Source: Deroplatys truncata
Lineage: Eukaryota > Arthropoda > Insecta > Mantodea > Mantidae
DNA: 64,000 nucleotides
Assembly: GCA_030765065.1 (NCBI GenBank)
Contig: CM060980.1
Coordinates: forward strand, 60,496,364 to 60,560,363
Reading direction: 5' to 3'
Positions 35,827 to 48,227 of the stretch are shown piece after piece; positions within the stretch are counted from its first letter, which is position 1; each line of letters opens with the position of its first letter. The notes beneath the pieces were generated by a model that saw only the letters and a list, made by a program, of their open reading frames with translations, was not told the origin of the DNA and did not search any database. Position numbers and translations under genes: made by a program.

Positions 35827-36834
35827 GAGAAGTTTGTTGCTTCACGTATGGAAAGCAAATTTGAAGAAGGTGGTTTGTTACGTTATTTGCACCGCGCTTT
35901 GGGCATCAATTTGAAGTAGTTTGTATTGTTGTATTGAAGGAGTTGTATTATATTTCAACTGTTGGGGAACCGAACTTGTAGTAGTTGCAACCGCACTATA
36001 GTAAACAGTTTCGGTAGCCTACGCCCCAAATGTACTTTCAGGTGGCTTTGCCCCAAAAACGTTTTAAAAATATTGACTTTGTAATTTGACTGTTTCTTTA
36101 AATATTAAATATTTATGTTTGCCTCGGCTGCGTCAGTATTCTTGTTAGAGACACGTTTCACTTAGCAGGGTTGTGGTGTGACTAAGAATGTAGGCTTACA
36201 CAGATTATAATTTTACTTCACGCCTTTTATTATTGCTTGATAGGATTTATATAACACTTCACTGATACAGAGAGCTGTGAGATTCTTTTATTAATTATTT
36301 GCACTTTTTAACACGTAAACTATTTTTCGTCTCACACGAATATGTATTAAATCTCTTGAGGACACTTTTTGAGTCTGGTTAGTAACGCTGTCTGCAACCA
36401 ACTGAACTGATTTCAACCGCCTAAACTTGTAAATTTCTGTATTTCAAGTCTATGATTGGCTATTTCTAATCCAATAGAATACCTTCATTTAACTAAAGCT
36501 TTTTCTGGTTGTCGATTGGCTATTTTTAAACTGTCTCAAAATTTACATTATTGTTGCTCCAATAATGATTAGTAGCATTTAAACTTTCAAATTCTTTATT
36601 GCCTCAAGGTCACCTCATTGTTACCTCATTGTTAGCAACCTTTAACTTATTGTTCTCACAACTCCTACATTATTAAATTACGTAATACATTCACATGACA
36701 TTATTACACATGGATACAATAATATAAACATATACAATGTCTGTAATGTACACTTTTTGTATATTTTTACATACGCATATTGCTTTAAGGCGGACTGTTA
36801 CTGAAATCATTTAAGTGTTAAAAATACTGCCTCA
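35827..36834 (-). mobile_element. Family A copy 5
   Basis: A 1008-base copy ending at the fixed terminus (plus strand ...AATACTGCCTCA). It holds two CCTTCGCCCC-type units (about 36,000-36,062). It keeps the longest ragged end, including a second block (AATTTGAAGTAG, then GCACCGCGCTTTGGGC). No clear target duplication. Confidence 0.8.
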
Positions 36835-36894
36835 TGTTATATACAGAATTATATGTTTAAGAACTGAACGCTATATGCTGCCCTTAAAATTCCA

Positions 36895-37111
36895 TACTGT
36901 TTCCATGTAATCGCGACAAACAACTGAAAATCGATCGGACTTTAAAATAATAAGTATTGAATAATTTGAACCTTTAATAACGGATATCTCCGAAACGATT
37001 TATGCCACAAAAAACTTATTTTAAGTAATTTGTGTGTTTTCAGAGATTATACGTTTTCGTCTATCGCTTAACGTTTGGTCCGTTTGGTCTTAATACCAGC
37101 ATCGTTCATGA
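36895..37111 (+). mobile_element. Family B copy 9, left part
   Basis: The B sequence (GAACCTTTAATAACGGATATC, then GTCTATCGCTTAACG) stops where mariner begins. It continues at 38,307. Confidence 0.75.
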
Positions 37112-37113
37112 TA

Positions 37114-38304
37114 CAAGGTTTTCATTGACAGTAATATATGCCTACATATGTAATTTACTTTCCACATAATCGCCGCTCACATATATACATTGCTGTAACG
37201 CTGTAACTCATCTTGAGTTCATCGTCGGTTTGAAATCGTTGTCCACCCAGCCACCGTTTAAAATGCAAGAAGAGGAAATAGTCGCTTGGTGCCAGGTCGG
37301 GACTGTATGGAGGGTGGTCAAAGAGTCCCCAACAAAACCCTTGAATCTTCTCTTTGATTTTTGCAGCGTGTGCGGGCGTGCGTTGTCGTGCAGGAGGATG
37401 ATGCCAGACAGTTTCCCGCGGCGTCGATTTTGGATCGCACGTCTCGGTTTGGTAAGCGTTGCGCAGTACACGTCAGCTGTAATTGTTGACCCAAGGTCCT
37501 TAAAATCAATCAAAAATACTTCTTGTTCGTCCCAAAACACGGTAGCCATCATTTTGCGATTTGTGTTCGGCGATTGCTTACATTTTTTTGGTTTGGGTGA
37601 ACCGGAACGGCGGCACTGCATTGACTGTTGTTTCGATTCCGCGTTGGGTACGCTATCCATGTCTCGTCGTCCTTAAACAATGTAGGAAAAGAAACCATAT
37701 CCATCTTGTCTATAGCGCTCCAAAGACTGTCGTGCACTACGCATTCGTTAATCCTTGTGCTGACGAGTGAGCAGTTTTGGCACCCACCTCGCATAAAGTT
37801 TCCGATATCCAAGCTGTTCGATGACAATACTGTAAAGCGAAGTTCGAGCAACATTTGGAAATTCATCAGCCAGACCTCTAATGGTCAAACGCCGATCACT
37901 TCGAAATTTTTGGATCACTTGCTCAACGATGTCGTCGGTAGGAATACTGGACCTATAACTCTGCTGTTCATCAAGCACATTTATCTGCCCATTTCGAAAT
38001 TCTCGACATCAGTGATGAATGAACCTGTTTATCACTCATTACGTCCGGTCCATACAAGAGGCATTACTCACGATGGATGTCCGCAGTTACGATCCTTTTG
38101 CCAGCAAAAATTTAATCTCACGCGTACTTCACAACTGGCGGCATCTACGATTGTCGTGGCCATTGGCAAACGCTTACTGCATTACACCAACACTGCGGTG
38201 GGTTCCTCAGGAATCGCTAAACAGAGCTGCAGGCATGAAACTTCATTTAGGCCTGCATTCCGTTAAATATTGTTCACCGCACCTTAGTTTTGGAATACGC
38301 CTCG
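37114..38304 (-). mobile_element. mariner element inserted in family B copy 9
   Basis: A 1191-base element with TA on both sides (37,112-37,113 and 38,305-38,306). The inverted ends are imperfect: CAAGGTTTTCATTGACAG on the left and CGAGGCGTATTCCAAAACTA on the minus-strand right. It splits a B copy, so it arrived after that copy. It is slightly shorter than the usual 1.3 kb of mariner. Confidence 0.85.
37195..38265 (-). pseudogene. mariner transposase, broken
   Basis: The enzyme would cut out and reinsert the element through a DD34D-type catalytic core. The N-terminal helix-turn-helix region is readable but carries stops (EIKFLLAKG then a stop near 38,085). Frame 37,978-37,748 has TDDIVEQVIQKFRSDRRLTI then LGYRKLYARWVPKLLT. 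After a frameshift, DDETWIAYPTRN supplies the first catalytic Asp. After another, frame 37,660-37,208 has KQQSMQCRRSGSPKPKKC, KMMATVFWDEQEVFLIDF and IILLHDNARPHT with the second Asp. The third Asp block (PYSPDLAPSD) is out of frame and damaged. Total length fits a 340-350 residue transposase. Clearly inactive. Confidence 0.9.
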
Positions 38305-38306
38305 TA

Positions 38307-38662
38307 CATTGAATTTGTCATGTAGATAGCTTTTAATCTGGTATTTTAATCAAATTCGTTACATCATTTTTTAGAAAACTAAAATTTTCGAAAAATGTTT
38401 CATGTAAAGAGTATTTGGGGTGGGGAATTTTCTTGAAAATCTTCGTGTCGCATCTTGGGATGATACTAAACTCAAATACTAAGTTTGGTATTTATCCGAC
38501 TTTTCGTTTTTGAGTTATGCTGTTCACAGACACACACATGGACATGTTTCCAAAAATTTGGATTTAGGCCACCTCAAAACATGTATTTCCGGTGAAATAT
38601 CAGTATCGAATTTTTGGGTGGAATGTAATACTTCCCCTGCTTACTATACGCAGTAGAGAAAT
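38307..38662 (+). mobile_element. Family B copy 9, right part
   Basis: B sequence resumes with GAATTTGTCATG. It passes TTATGCTGTTCACAGACAC (CA run near 38,525) and ATGTATTTCCGGTGAAATATC, and ends GTAGAGAAATT (38,652-38,662). Confidence 0.8.
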
Positions 38663-40682
38663 TAAAAACGCAACAAAAATGGGAATTCTGAGTATCTGTT
38701 CTCTTAGAGACCAGAAACTCAGTTTTCAATCTGTAATCTCAGAAACCACTCAACCGATTTTTATAGCTCTTTCATAATTGAAAAGCGCTATTCTTCCAGA
38801 TGGTTACAGGCTAAATGATGTTTCCAAAATTTGAAAACTGAAGGTTTCGTTTATATTCGTATCACCATATTTCAATCGCGTTTCATTGAATATGGATATC
38901 AGAGGTAGCCTTTAGGACTTTATTGCAAATATTACAGATTTTTAATAACTTCAAGCGCAAAGGGATAAATGGTGAGGTTTAAATATTTTAAAATTTAGCT
39001 ACTCTACGGGGAGTTATATAGCGTTCATATCAACACATGTTGCTTATACTTGCTTAAGTTCGGTATTTGGTATGTTTAACCCCTAACATACAACTCAACA
39101 TTCTTCGGATTATCTAGATGAAGCTTTTTGCGCTTATAGCATAGAACCCAAAGAAAATTATAATGGGTCTTCAGATTTACTAGGCCTGACGTCATTATTA
39201 GTCCAGCGAGCCCCTTGTCTCAAAGGGAAGGTGCGGAATTGAACCTCGGACTCCATACTTTTCCAACTTCGTGGTCAGGTTGATGCTCTGCGGCGGTGCA
39301 GAACTGCTTTTTAGTAGGAAATATCCGAGAGATTAACCGACCAGTTAGTTGAGCACTTATCAGCATACATGCTGAGACTGCGCGCTCACGAGACACAAGT
39401 GAAAGACGTTCCAAATGTAAATACTGGAAACGTACGATACAAGTTCCATTTCACTAAAGTGACCTCGAAACTGTTGACCTCCACCTTTTCCATTCATCTC
39501 TCAGGCAAAGCACTGGTGACAAATTCGCTTCAAAGTAATGGCATCATGCGCAAATAATCGAATGGTGGCAATGGTCGAATAAATCTGTGGACCCCCTATA
39601 AGGTATATTACAATTTTAAAAAACTACTCCTACCATATACTACTACTATTTACCCCCTTATATAGAAATCTGCATTGTTTAAACCACATGGTCAAAATAT
39701 TGCACAATTATAAAATAGTAGTTGTCAAAAATTATAGGTTACGTTACAACTTCCAGAAACCACCTAATCCTTATTTTGAATAATAAGTACGCAGACATTT
39801 TGAAACCTACCCTTACTTTATAGATAAAACTATACTTCTTGGTCAACCAGGGCAAAAACTTGTATTTAGATTACAGAACTTGACGAACATTATAAGAAAT
39901 CATACAACTTAAAAAAGTTACCCATGTAAATATTTTTAAACCCCTTATGTACAAATTGTCACTATTTGATCAATGTGGAGAAAACTTTACATACTTAAGC
40001 TTTAGATAAAAGTACAATTTACAGACAACTGACGACTTTAAAAAAAGTCATCTCTATCCTTATTTTTAATTCCGTCTCATAGAATGTACCAATGCAAAGC
40101 AGGAAAAGACAGCTAGTACATCATAAACAATAAAATACAAACTTTTACATAAAGATAAACTGCGGGGGAAGTATTGTTTCGCTTAGATTAAATCGCCTGA
40201 AATTTTAATGTACCGCAAACAGTCCGAGTTTCACCAACAGAAAATGCCAAACACCGACTAATGAGCTGTATCTTTTGCTATTTAGTTTTTCTGTCCCTTT
40301 ATTAAAGTTAATAACATCTTTAGACTGCAGTTTATATAATACGAATAAAGAATTAATGACATGAATGCCAAAATGAGTTCAAGAATCAAGATCACTCTTT
40401 ATGATAATAAGCCCTTGTCTATGATAATAATCGTCTAAAGGGATGACGGAAACAATCCTCAGGATAGCTGCAAACGGTGTTATAATTAAGGAATGAATTT
40501 TTTTAAATCACCGCCTTAATACTTCCATATGCGCACGTAAATCATCTTGAGCCATTAGATCGTGATACAGATATTTTCTGTTATGGATAGCCTGATAGTT
40601 TTATTAATATTTTTCCGTAACCTCAACCAAACGCATGGAGTTTTTGAGAATTTTAATAATATATTTAGTAGTACATTATGAT
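38663..40682. other. No gene; one tRNA-like SINE piece
   Basis: On minus, 39,330-39,195 contains GCAGAGCATCAACC and a B box GAGGTTCAATTCC with tRNA-like spacing, probably a SINE head. The rest is AT-rich and unassigned. Confidence 0.4.
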
Positions 40683-41300
40683 AAAAGGGGTAAAAGTAGG
40701 GTTTTATTTTGCGAATAGGAACGTTGACGACACGAAGACCGTAGGCCAAATTTAACACGTGTGGCATATACTATTCGTGGAAAGCGCTTGAATTTGTAAA
40801 ATATCGATAATATTATATTGATTCCTGAAACTAATTAAAATCACGTTTAAAACGCGGTTCTGAAAACAAAGAAATGAGATTCAAAAAGGAGATATCATAT
40901 GTGTTGTTGATTCGCAAGCAGTCATTTTCAGTGAAATTATTTTCAACATGTGTTGCCTTACACCAGGCAATGAAACGATAAAATGCTATATCATATTGCT
41001 TTCTGGATTTTTTGGTGGTAAGTACTTATAGTGTTACACTTTCTGCTGCTTCTGTAATTTCATTTCCATTTCTCTTCCATTTCAGTTTCTTCTGAATTGA
41101 TAATTTCGGTCATTTAATTTTTATGTAGGTTAGATAAAAGAGCAACGTTGTAGATCAAAGAAAGCTACCAATATAAGGTATACGTTAACTCTATAACGAA
41201 TTGTGATAAATTGAAGTATGGCGATTTGTATTGGGAACAGGTAATGCGAGCGTCATGAGAAATTAACCATGTAAAAAGATATAACGAAAATGTGGACAGT
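40683..41300 (+). repeat. Family D copy 1
   Basis: It matches 55,440-56,085 in inverse orientation: the end GGTAAAAGTAGGGTTTTATT, then AACACGTGTGGCATATACTA, then GCCTTACACCAGGCAATGAA. No coding capacity. Confidence 0.75.
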
Positions 41301-42040
41301 GTGAGAACTTCTACTTTTAGGCCTTGCTGTCTTAAATAGTAAATTATGCAATAATAGGTGGATATTGTTATGATTATGAAACGAGTAAAAGACAGTTTTA
41401 CGAGTATCATATTAAAATTATCCAGAGTTCGACACAACATTTAATGCAATTTAGCGTTATAAATTGCAGGCATCCATAATTGGAAGGGTAAAGGAGTTTT
41501 CATATGTTCATAACAATGAAAATTATGATACTGTAGTGGAAATAATTGAGACGTTAGCTTCTCTCCCTGCATTTCATTTGTTATTTCCTGGCGTGTTGAA
41601 CCGATAAGCAGGGCGGTCACTTACAAGCATTCACTTCTTCAGAGAGCAGTGACAATATGTTACAGACTGAGGCAGCTTCTCCTAGAAAACTATATCACAA
41701 AAGATTTCATCTTCTCTCTATAAGCCGCGATAAATTGGAATACCGTTATTACGTAATTACTATCAGAAATACGACATTGCTATTATTGACACGCGTGTCA
41801 TAATGAGCGAATTACGTACGGCATTGAATGCAGTAAAACCCTGTTTATAATGGTAGGATTGTACATTAAAAATCAGTGTTCGCATCGGATCGATTATACT
41901 GATGCCTCAGATTCAGACGGCGTGTGTGTATGTGTTGCGGCTATGTTTTCCAGCATAAGCGGGCCCTTTTAGAATGATGTGAGGTATTATAATAGGAGTG
42001 TGCTGCGTTTAAAGGAATTCGGAGATACAGAGGGAATATA
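41301..42040. other. No recognised gene
   Basis: AT-rich sequence. The 41,165-41,440 minus frame spans the D end and is unsupported. Confidence 0.35.
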
Positions 42041-42042
42041 TA

Positions 42043-42604
42043 CACTGACATGCATAAAAAGTGGCCCATTGTCCTAGATTCCTTAGTGTTTTTTCTCCTT
42101 CAGGTAACCAACTTTTAACTGAAAAGCAATCCAGATACACAAAAACCGAACCAATGGGATGGTTCGGATATCGCCTCTATGAAAGGGTTTCGCTACAATC
42201 TGTACATGAGGAAACGATAGAGCAATGCGTCCTAATTCGGTCTTCTAGAGGAAGGGTGAAAAATTATTTGCATGGTTAAACTGAACGATAGCTACGCCAT
42301 TTACATAACTGAGGGCTTTCATCAGCAACATGGTAACGAAGGTTAAAGTTGTTGCAGCTACTAAACGGTTATATGATAACCAGCATTAAGAAAACTATAG
42401 TGTAACATGAAAATATATGGTTCAAGTTACAATGTTACCCAGTTCCGCCATATTTTGGGGGAGATAAGGTACCCTGCCAATCCAATGGCTAAAATTATGC
42501 TCGAAAAACACGGTGGACACGCCGGTTGGCGTGGGGCTAGATTTTGTCAGTACTATCATAAATAGTTCCGTTCGATTATGTGCCACATTTTATGCACGTC
42601 AGTA
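42043..42604. mobile_element. Family I MITE, copy 1
   Basis: A 562-base element with TA target duplications (42,041-42,042 and 42,605-42,606). Inverted ends are CACTGACATGCATAAAAAGT on the left and TACTGACGTGCATAAAATGT on the other strand at the right. The interior recurs inverted at 57,870-58,460. It is non-coding (the 72-codon frame 42,061-42,279 is not conserved as protein) and compatible with a Tc1/mariner-driven MITE. Confidence 0.82.
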
Positions 42605-42606
42605 TA

Positions 42607-44411
42607 CATGTAGTAAGGTTAAGAACCACCTAGGTATGAGGTATTTAAGCAAAAGACGTCAGCATATCGAGATATTTTGAAGAAGATACAGCAGTGCTTT
42701 CAAAGAACGACCAGATGCATTACCTAGATTCTCGCTCGTTTTAGACTTGGTGGTGACGGATGATAAAACATCAACAATGAAAATGATTGAGTGTGTGTCC
42801 CATATCAGGAAAGGTAGAATTAATGGTAGATGGATATCTTTGAAACGATAGGGACACGAAAGAATGGAGGGTAAGCTGCCTATAATAAGGTTTTATGTTA
42901 GAATAGGGCGCTACTGGCAGGCAGGAATAGGTAAATTTCCGTCTAGCGTAAGACAACTCAGCTGTAAACATGCTGATAATCGGAGAGAGTACAGAATATA
43001 TTCTGCGAATTGTTTTAATTGTCCATTTTTAATTGTAATTTATTTTTCGTGTTTATGGATTATATAATAAGGGCTTAAGGGTTTAGGACAGACTAAAAGG
43101 CGAAAATTACCAAAAAAATACATTTTCATTTCTTGTGCAACCTTATTAATGGGAATTTCCTCTTTAATTTGATGTATATCGTACCATTCTTGGTATAATT
43201 CTTATACTTCAAATATATTTATAACAATGGTACTGTATACACTCTTTGGAATAGAGTGGTAAACCTTAGCCCATCTTTTAGGGAAAGTTTGCTCTACAAA
43301 TTGGTACTGCTGTTAAAAGTGATAGCTCTGTCTGCTCAAACAATGTGAATTCTTTTTTTGCAAATATATGCAAGTTAGCTTACTCCCCTTTTGCTTTGAA
43401 CAGTTTTTTCTGTAAATGACATTTTCTGATATTCTACTTTAGTGTTAATTACATGATGTTATTGTTTATAAAAAGAATTGTTACTGCCGTTTAATAAACA
43501 ATGGTATAATAAAGAAAATAATTATATGTCATTAATAAACAAGCTAGATGTATAAAAGTAGATCAGTGAACTTAGAAAATATACATCTACTTCCTGTAAA
43601 AATTTCAATCTGATATCTTAAATGATTTCTGAAATAATGGGCCATGCGAAATGGGGCTTTTAATCTCCCCTTTAAGGGTACCTAAAGGTGAAATTTCTAA
43701 ATGTTGCAGTTTGTATCCAAATGTTTTCAAAAGTTTGTCATCTGTTGCTCTTAAAATTGTAAGCGTATTTTAAATTTCATACAGACAGCTTTAATATTGT
43801 TTTAGAAAAAATACTGTTATTATTCTAATTAATCAGGTGTTTCACAAGACGCAGAAATACAATTTTGAAAAAATAAAAATACTACCTTACTATAATGAAT
43901 ATTTTACAAAACTGGCATTAGAATTATATTCACTTTTATGGTAGTTTCAGAAAAAATTTAAACCCTTAAATATAATTTTTTAAACAATTTAGCCTCAGTG
44001 GCCGATTTAATTATGTCATAGCTTGAGAAATTTAAAAGTGTACAGAAACCATAAGCCAGTTTAAGTTCATTCTTTCCGAGATTATTCTGAAAATTCGAGC
44101 AAGATTTGCTAGAAGCTGTATCACGTGGAACATTAATACGCGAAAGTGGAGTAAATGACACTGGAAATAAATATAGGCCTTTAGACCGTGTTTTCTTGGA
44201 CATATAAGCGGCCACGTGTTGAATCCTTAAAGAACTCTGGGAGAAAAAGCTATAGCATGTAATTGAGGCTGAAGGTCCAAAGTGCTTTTTGGACATAAAA
44301 CCTAATTTTGTAATTCTTTTATATTTTTTACCAAATTTCAGCAATGTTCAGCACTTAATTTATATTTAACTTTCTGCAATAATTTTTTTCTTATCTATTA
44401 TGTTGTATTTG
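42607..44411. other. No recognised gene; possible family J copy
   Basis: 43,590-43,685 weakly matches the inverse of 16,620-16,760. The minus open frame 43,958-44,344 (128 codons) resembles no known protein, and I regard it as chance. Confidence 0.35.
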
Positions 44412-44800
44412 GTCATATTTTTCGTTTATCGTGCTGTGAGACCGCTTGCCTCCCATCAAAGCAAGTGTTCAAGGCAAGCGTTCTGTGTTCAATCCCAGAG
44501 GCCCGCATTGGGATTTGTGGTGGATGAAGCGGTGTATGGGTCTGGGCGGGTTTTCCCCCCCTCGCCACTCATTCCACTAATTGCTCCATCATCATTTTGG
44601 ATTTCCTCCATTTTGCCTTCATTTCATATCATCTTCTTCCTCACTCTCATACCTGGCTACGGGCCGACACCCCGTTCCGGGTTCTTCATTCTGTGATTCA
44701 ATGTCCGTCTGCTCCTCTACGAGCCTCTGACCCTAGGCGCGGTTGTAAGTCCTAGAGGGTGTAACTCTTACATAAGAGGCGGGCAAGCCAATTAATTAAG
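44412..44800 (+). mobile_element. SINE-like repeat
   Basis: A GC-richer segment with a degenerate B box (TGTTCAATCCCAG). Its 3' body has GAGCCTCTGACCCTAGGCGC and GTAACTCTTACATAAGAGGC, and it ends in a TA-rich tail (AATTAATTAAGTATATATA). This layout resembles insect SINEs with a conserved 3' body. Confidence 0.55.
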
Positions 44801-45710
44801 TATATATATATATTGTACGTATATATTGATGGTTCATTTTATCCACGTTATTGTTATACTAGATCGAATGAAAACAAATAACCTCATTCATTTATAAATT
44901 TGGTTCCTGGATAATTGTAACTAATAGAAGTTATCGCAGCAAAATTTCCTCTACAGATTACACTGCACCCCCAAACAAGCTACGTCACAGCGAACAACTG
45001 TTTTTCAAGTATATGCAGCGTTCTCGCGCCTAACATGTCGCTTCCCTACTCGCTCAACTGTGTAGATGGAATTAGTTGTCGTCACAGTCATCCTTGTGGA
45101 GACGTTGTAAAATTTGGTTTGCTGGCTGGCTTGCCCTGAGAGAGAGCGAGAGAGAGGGTGGTTTGTTTCTGAAGGCTTTTGTCATATTTCGCGTGTCATC
45201 CGTGCTGCGACCCTGTGTGTGTGTGTGTGTGTGCGCGCACACACTTCCCCTTGTAGTGTTGTACCATGTCTAGCTAGCTGAGCAGCTTCTGTAATTATTG
45301 CTACTGTAATTACACTGTGGATTAATTATCCAGCTTCTACACGCTCTTTTCCTCCTTGCAAAAGATGTCTTTGTACCGGGTGGACGCCAAACAAATAGAC
45401 GAACCAGTGTATAACACAAAACGTGTACAACCTGATGCCTAATGAAGGATAGTAAACAAGGTAAAGAAGCCATGTGCTATTCTGCAAGCTTCGCAACAAC
45501 TGACGGTGAATTGTTTCATTAAGGATTACATTTTATCATAGATAATGCCACGAGTGATTTCCAAATCATCGATAAATTCGTGAGTCAGGAGAGAATTTAT
45601 CTAAAGTATTTGTGAATCAAAAGTACCATATGTTTGTAGTATTTCACGAATAAAATGAGTTTTATCCAAATATCATGATTATAAATGCAGTCATAAAATA
45701 ACTGTACACT
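44801..45710. other. No recognised gene; GT repeat
   Basis: The part 44,960-45,130 is richer in CpG than its surroundings and could belong to a gene, but I found no convincing exon. The GT run is listed separately. Confidence 0.35.
45214..45242. repeat. (GT)n(GC)n microsatellite
   Basis: A GT run changing to GCGCGC and then ACACAC, so part of it is self-complementary. Confidence 0.85.
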
Positions 45711-45920
45711 GCGGGATAGCTCAGGCGTTAACGTCTCTGGGCCACATTGGTAGGTCAAACCCCAATGACCAAACCGGGGGCGACCAGTCTGACTGAGGGT
45801 TTTCCTTAGTCGTTAGGCAATTCTGGGTCAGATAATTTGATCCGTGAATTTTCCTATCCTTTTTATCACTACACTTCATTTCCTTCTTCTTCACCACCAC
45901 ACTAGGCATTGGGCTGATCA
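45711..45920 (+). mobile_element. tRNA-derived SINE, third type
   Basis: The head GCGGGATAGCTCAGGCG contains a good A box and is followed by GGTCAAACCCC as B box. The following body GACTGAGGGTTTTCCTTAGT is typical of arthropod SINEs. It abuts family C arm 1. Confidence 0.7.
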
Positions 45921-46336
45921 CTTATTCTGGTTATGCTATAATCGAGAGTTTGCTTGCTCCTCGAGAAGCTACTACTCCAAGTGTGGCAGGAAAACGTTGT
46001 TCCTCTGTTTGATGCCCTCTGCTGCAGTGTCCTGGTCTCCGGCTATTGTTGCTCAGCGGCTGCTGATTTCTCCATTCCTAATAATTGCCTATCTAACTAA
46101 TTTTACTGGTCTCCGAGTTTTCGTTGGTGAGGCAAATTAAAATACATTGCATTTTCCTTAAAACAAGTGGTTTACTATCAAATAAATAATTATGGACGGC
46201 TAGCTTTTGCCATTATAACAATTCTCACCATGACAATAATTAGGAACCTAATCTAACTGCACACGCTTCCCACCCCTTGCACACACGTGCATCCGTCGTC
46301 CAGAGAGTCACTGTGTGTCGACGAGATTCTATAAGA

Positions 46337-46371
46337 GAGTGAAAATCTGGGGCTTTCTTTCCCTTTTTATA
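46337..46371 (-). promoter_or_regulatory. TATA box and initiator of C arm 1
   Basis: On minus, TATAAAA at 46,371-46,365 is followed about 30 bases later by TCACTC (46,342-46,337). The same pair at the same spacing is kept in arm 2. Confidence 0.65.
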
Positions 46372-46779
46372 CCTAATCCTAGTGACGCTTACCTTCGCGC
46401 CTCAAAATGTAACAACATTTCTAATTGGTCCTCAGTCGCGTTACCTTATTATGCATGAACATATTCTGCTCCAAAGTTTTTCGCATACGCGTCCCAGTGT
46501 CACGTCCGGAAGCAGATTCAATATCTCTGTCTCTTTCCTTTCTATATCTGTATCTTTCTATTTCTCCTTATTGCTTAAGGTTCCTTGCTCATTAGCTTGG
46601 TGAAAGGTGGGCTCTACCTATATTTATCTTTTACTGGAATTAGGTAGCTCACCCGTCCCTTACTTATCCAAGTTACAATCTGCATTTCACATTTCTTGGT
46701 TGCTAAATATTCTAGCATATTTCTTGGTGAATCATATTGTTATGTGCAATTTTTGTTTAATATTGATTTATATGTCTTC

Positions 46780-46780
<1 letters not shown>

Positions 46781-46830
<50 letters not shown>
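46781..46830. repeat. (TA)n(TG)n microsatellite at the end of C arm 1
   Basis: TA and TG runs. A shorter (CA)n(TA)n sits at the equivalent end of arm 2 (48,230-48,248). Confidence 0.9.
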
Positions 46831-47296
46831 AGTGTATGTGTTTTTGTGCGTGTATGTATAGTCCGATTACGAAGAAGAATAAAATAATTGTATTTACTTA
46901 CAATGCAAACAGCATTGATTTGAAAGATCAGAAGCATGTAATCACACTTCGTTTATCTGATCAGTACACCCTAATTATTTCATATTACTTGGCGTGGCAA
47001 AATAGTAAAAATGTATGCAATATTATAAGGATGCAATAACCAACATTATAGGTTTTACTGCAATAAACATTATTTAAAAACACAATTACTGAGTACCCAA
47101 TCATTATATCTGTAGGTATTGGAAGAAACTTATTCATTGTTTCTATGTTTAATGTACATGACGAAGTAGGCATATTGTTTCTTAATTTGCGTACAATGTT
47201 TAAATAGTTTTCTTTATTCAGTTTCAGTGCAACTATGAAGATTAATACTCTGACCTGCTCAGAACATTAACAAATCTGATGTGTTCTAATCACATG
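46831..47296. other. Spacer of the C inverted pair, no gene
   Basis: AT-rich. Outer B sequence (AATCTGATGTGTTCTAATCAC) is at 47,273-47,296. Confidence 0.4.
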
Positions 47297-48140
47297 ACTT
47301 TCTCCATTCACTCTTGTATAAACTATTCCTACAAACACTTATTCCTCGATCTACGTCGTGTTAATCGATATAAACATTTGCATAAATTGTCCTGTTGAAT
47401 GATTTCCTTGTAGATACATAAGGATTAGGGAAATACAGTAGATTTTAAGCGATAGTTAAATCTTTTAAGAGCGGGCCACTCTGTAATGGCTTTGAAATTC
47501 TATACTCTTTGCATCACCAGAGAGAGAAAGAGAGAGAGAGCGAGAGAGAGAAATAATGATCTCCCATTGAGAGAAGTATTAAATACAAACTAATAACAAG
47601 AGAAAATCGCGAAAATGTCTAACTCTACACAAAAAAGAAAACAAAAAGAGAAAATTGTGTGTGCTTAACTACATTTTGTGTCTAGTAAGATTTTGTCTAT
47701 TTATTATGGTTTACCAGATATACTAAAGTCATTCAGAATGAAGAGGACTTCAGAAGCTATTCCAAGAAAATTCAAGATATACATTTAATTGTCATCAAAA
47801 TATCTTAAACATGTAGTAATTTTATTAAAATCGTTAGAGCCAGTTTTAAGAAAATCAACATTATCGAAAAACTTTTTATGTAAGAGGTAGTTTCAGATAA
47901 GGGGTATTTTCTTGGAACTCTGCGTGTCGCATTACTGAAAAATGCTGAACAAGCATATCAAGTTTATCGACTCTCCGTTTCCAAGCTATGTTGTTCACAA
48001 ACACACACACAGACCTTTTCCTAAAAATACTTTTTTCTTGGGTTCAGGGGGCCTCAAAACACATTTACGGTGTAATCTCGACATCAAATTTTTGGATGAA
48101 AGTCAATTCTCCCCTACTTAATATACGCCGTAGAGGAATT
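47297..48140 (+). mobile_element. Family B copy 10
   Basis: A diverged copy with altered inverted ends (ACTTTCTCCAT and GTAGAGGAATT). It has a GA-rich run at 47,520-47,551 where other copies have no repeat, and a short CA run at 47,998-48,012. Confidence 0.78.
47520..47551. repeat. (GA)n microsatellite inside family B copy 10
   Basis: An impure GA run not shared with the other B copies. Confidence 0.85.
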
Positions 48141-48227
48141 AAAAACGAGGAGCTATGATTTTCACGTAAGCAGGAGAGGGTAGAGAAATTTTGATAAAAT
48201 TTGAGCGTATCAATTAAAAGGGGATAT

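Larger units (their letters stand above)
45985..46830 (-). repeat. Family C arm 1 of an inverted pair
   Basis: Read on minus, it matches arm 2 (48,228-49,013) almost along its length. It contains a TATA promoter and ends in (TA)n(TG)n. On minus after the promoter it reads through an A/T-rich leader into GGAATGGAGAAATCAGCAGC. It may be an LTR or the 5' end of a retroelement. Confidence 0.8.

Noticed and set aside
37230..38312. Long plus-strand open frames (148, 212 and 97 codons)
   Set aside because: They are antisense shadows of the minus-strand mariner transposase.
43958..44344. Minus-strand open frame of 128 codons
   Set aside because: No domain or motif, AT-rich codon mix, no promoter or splice context. 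Chance is sufficient.
44995..45140. Possible exon starting MSLPYSLNCVDG
   Set aside because: CpG content is raised, but the frame closes after about 34 codons and no convincing splice site or conserved motif was seen.
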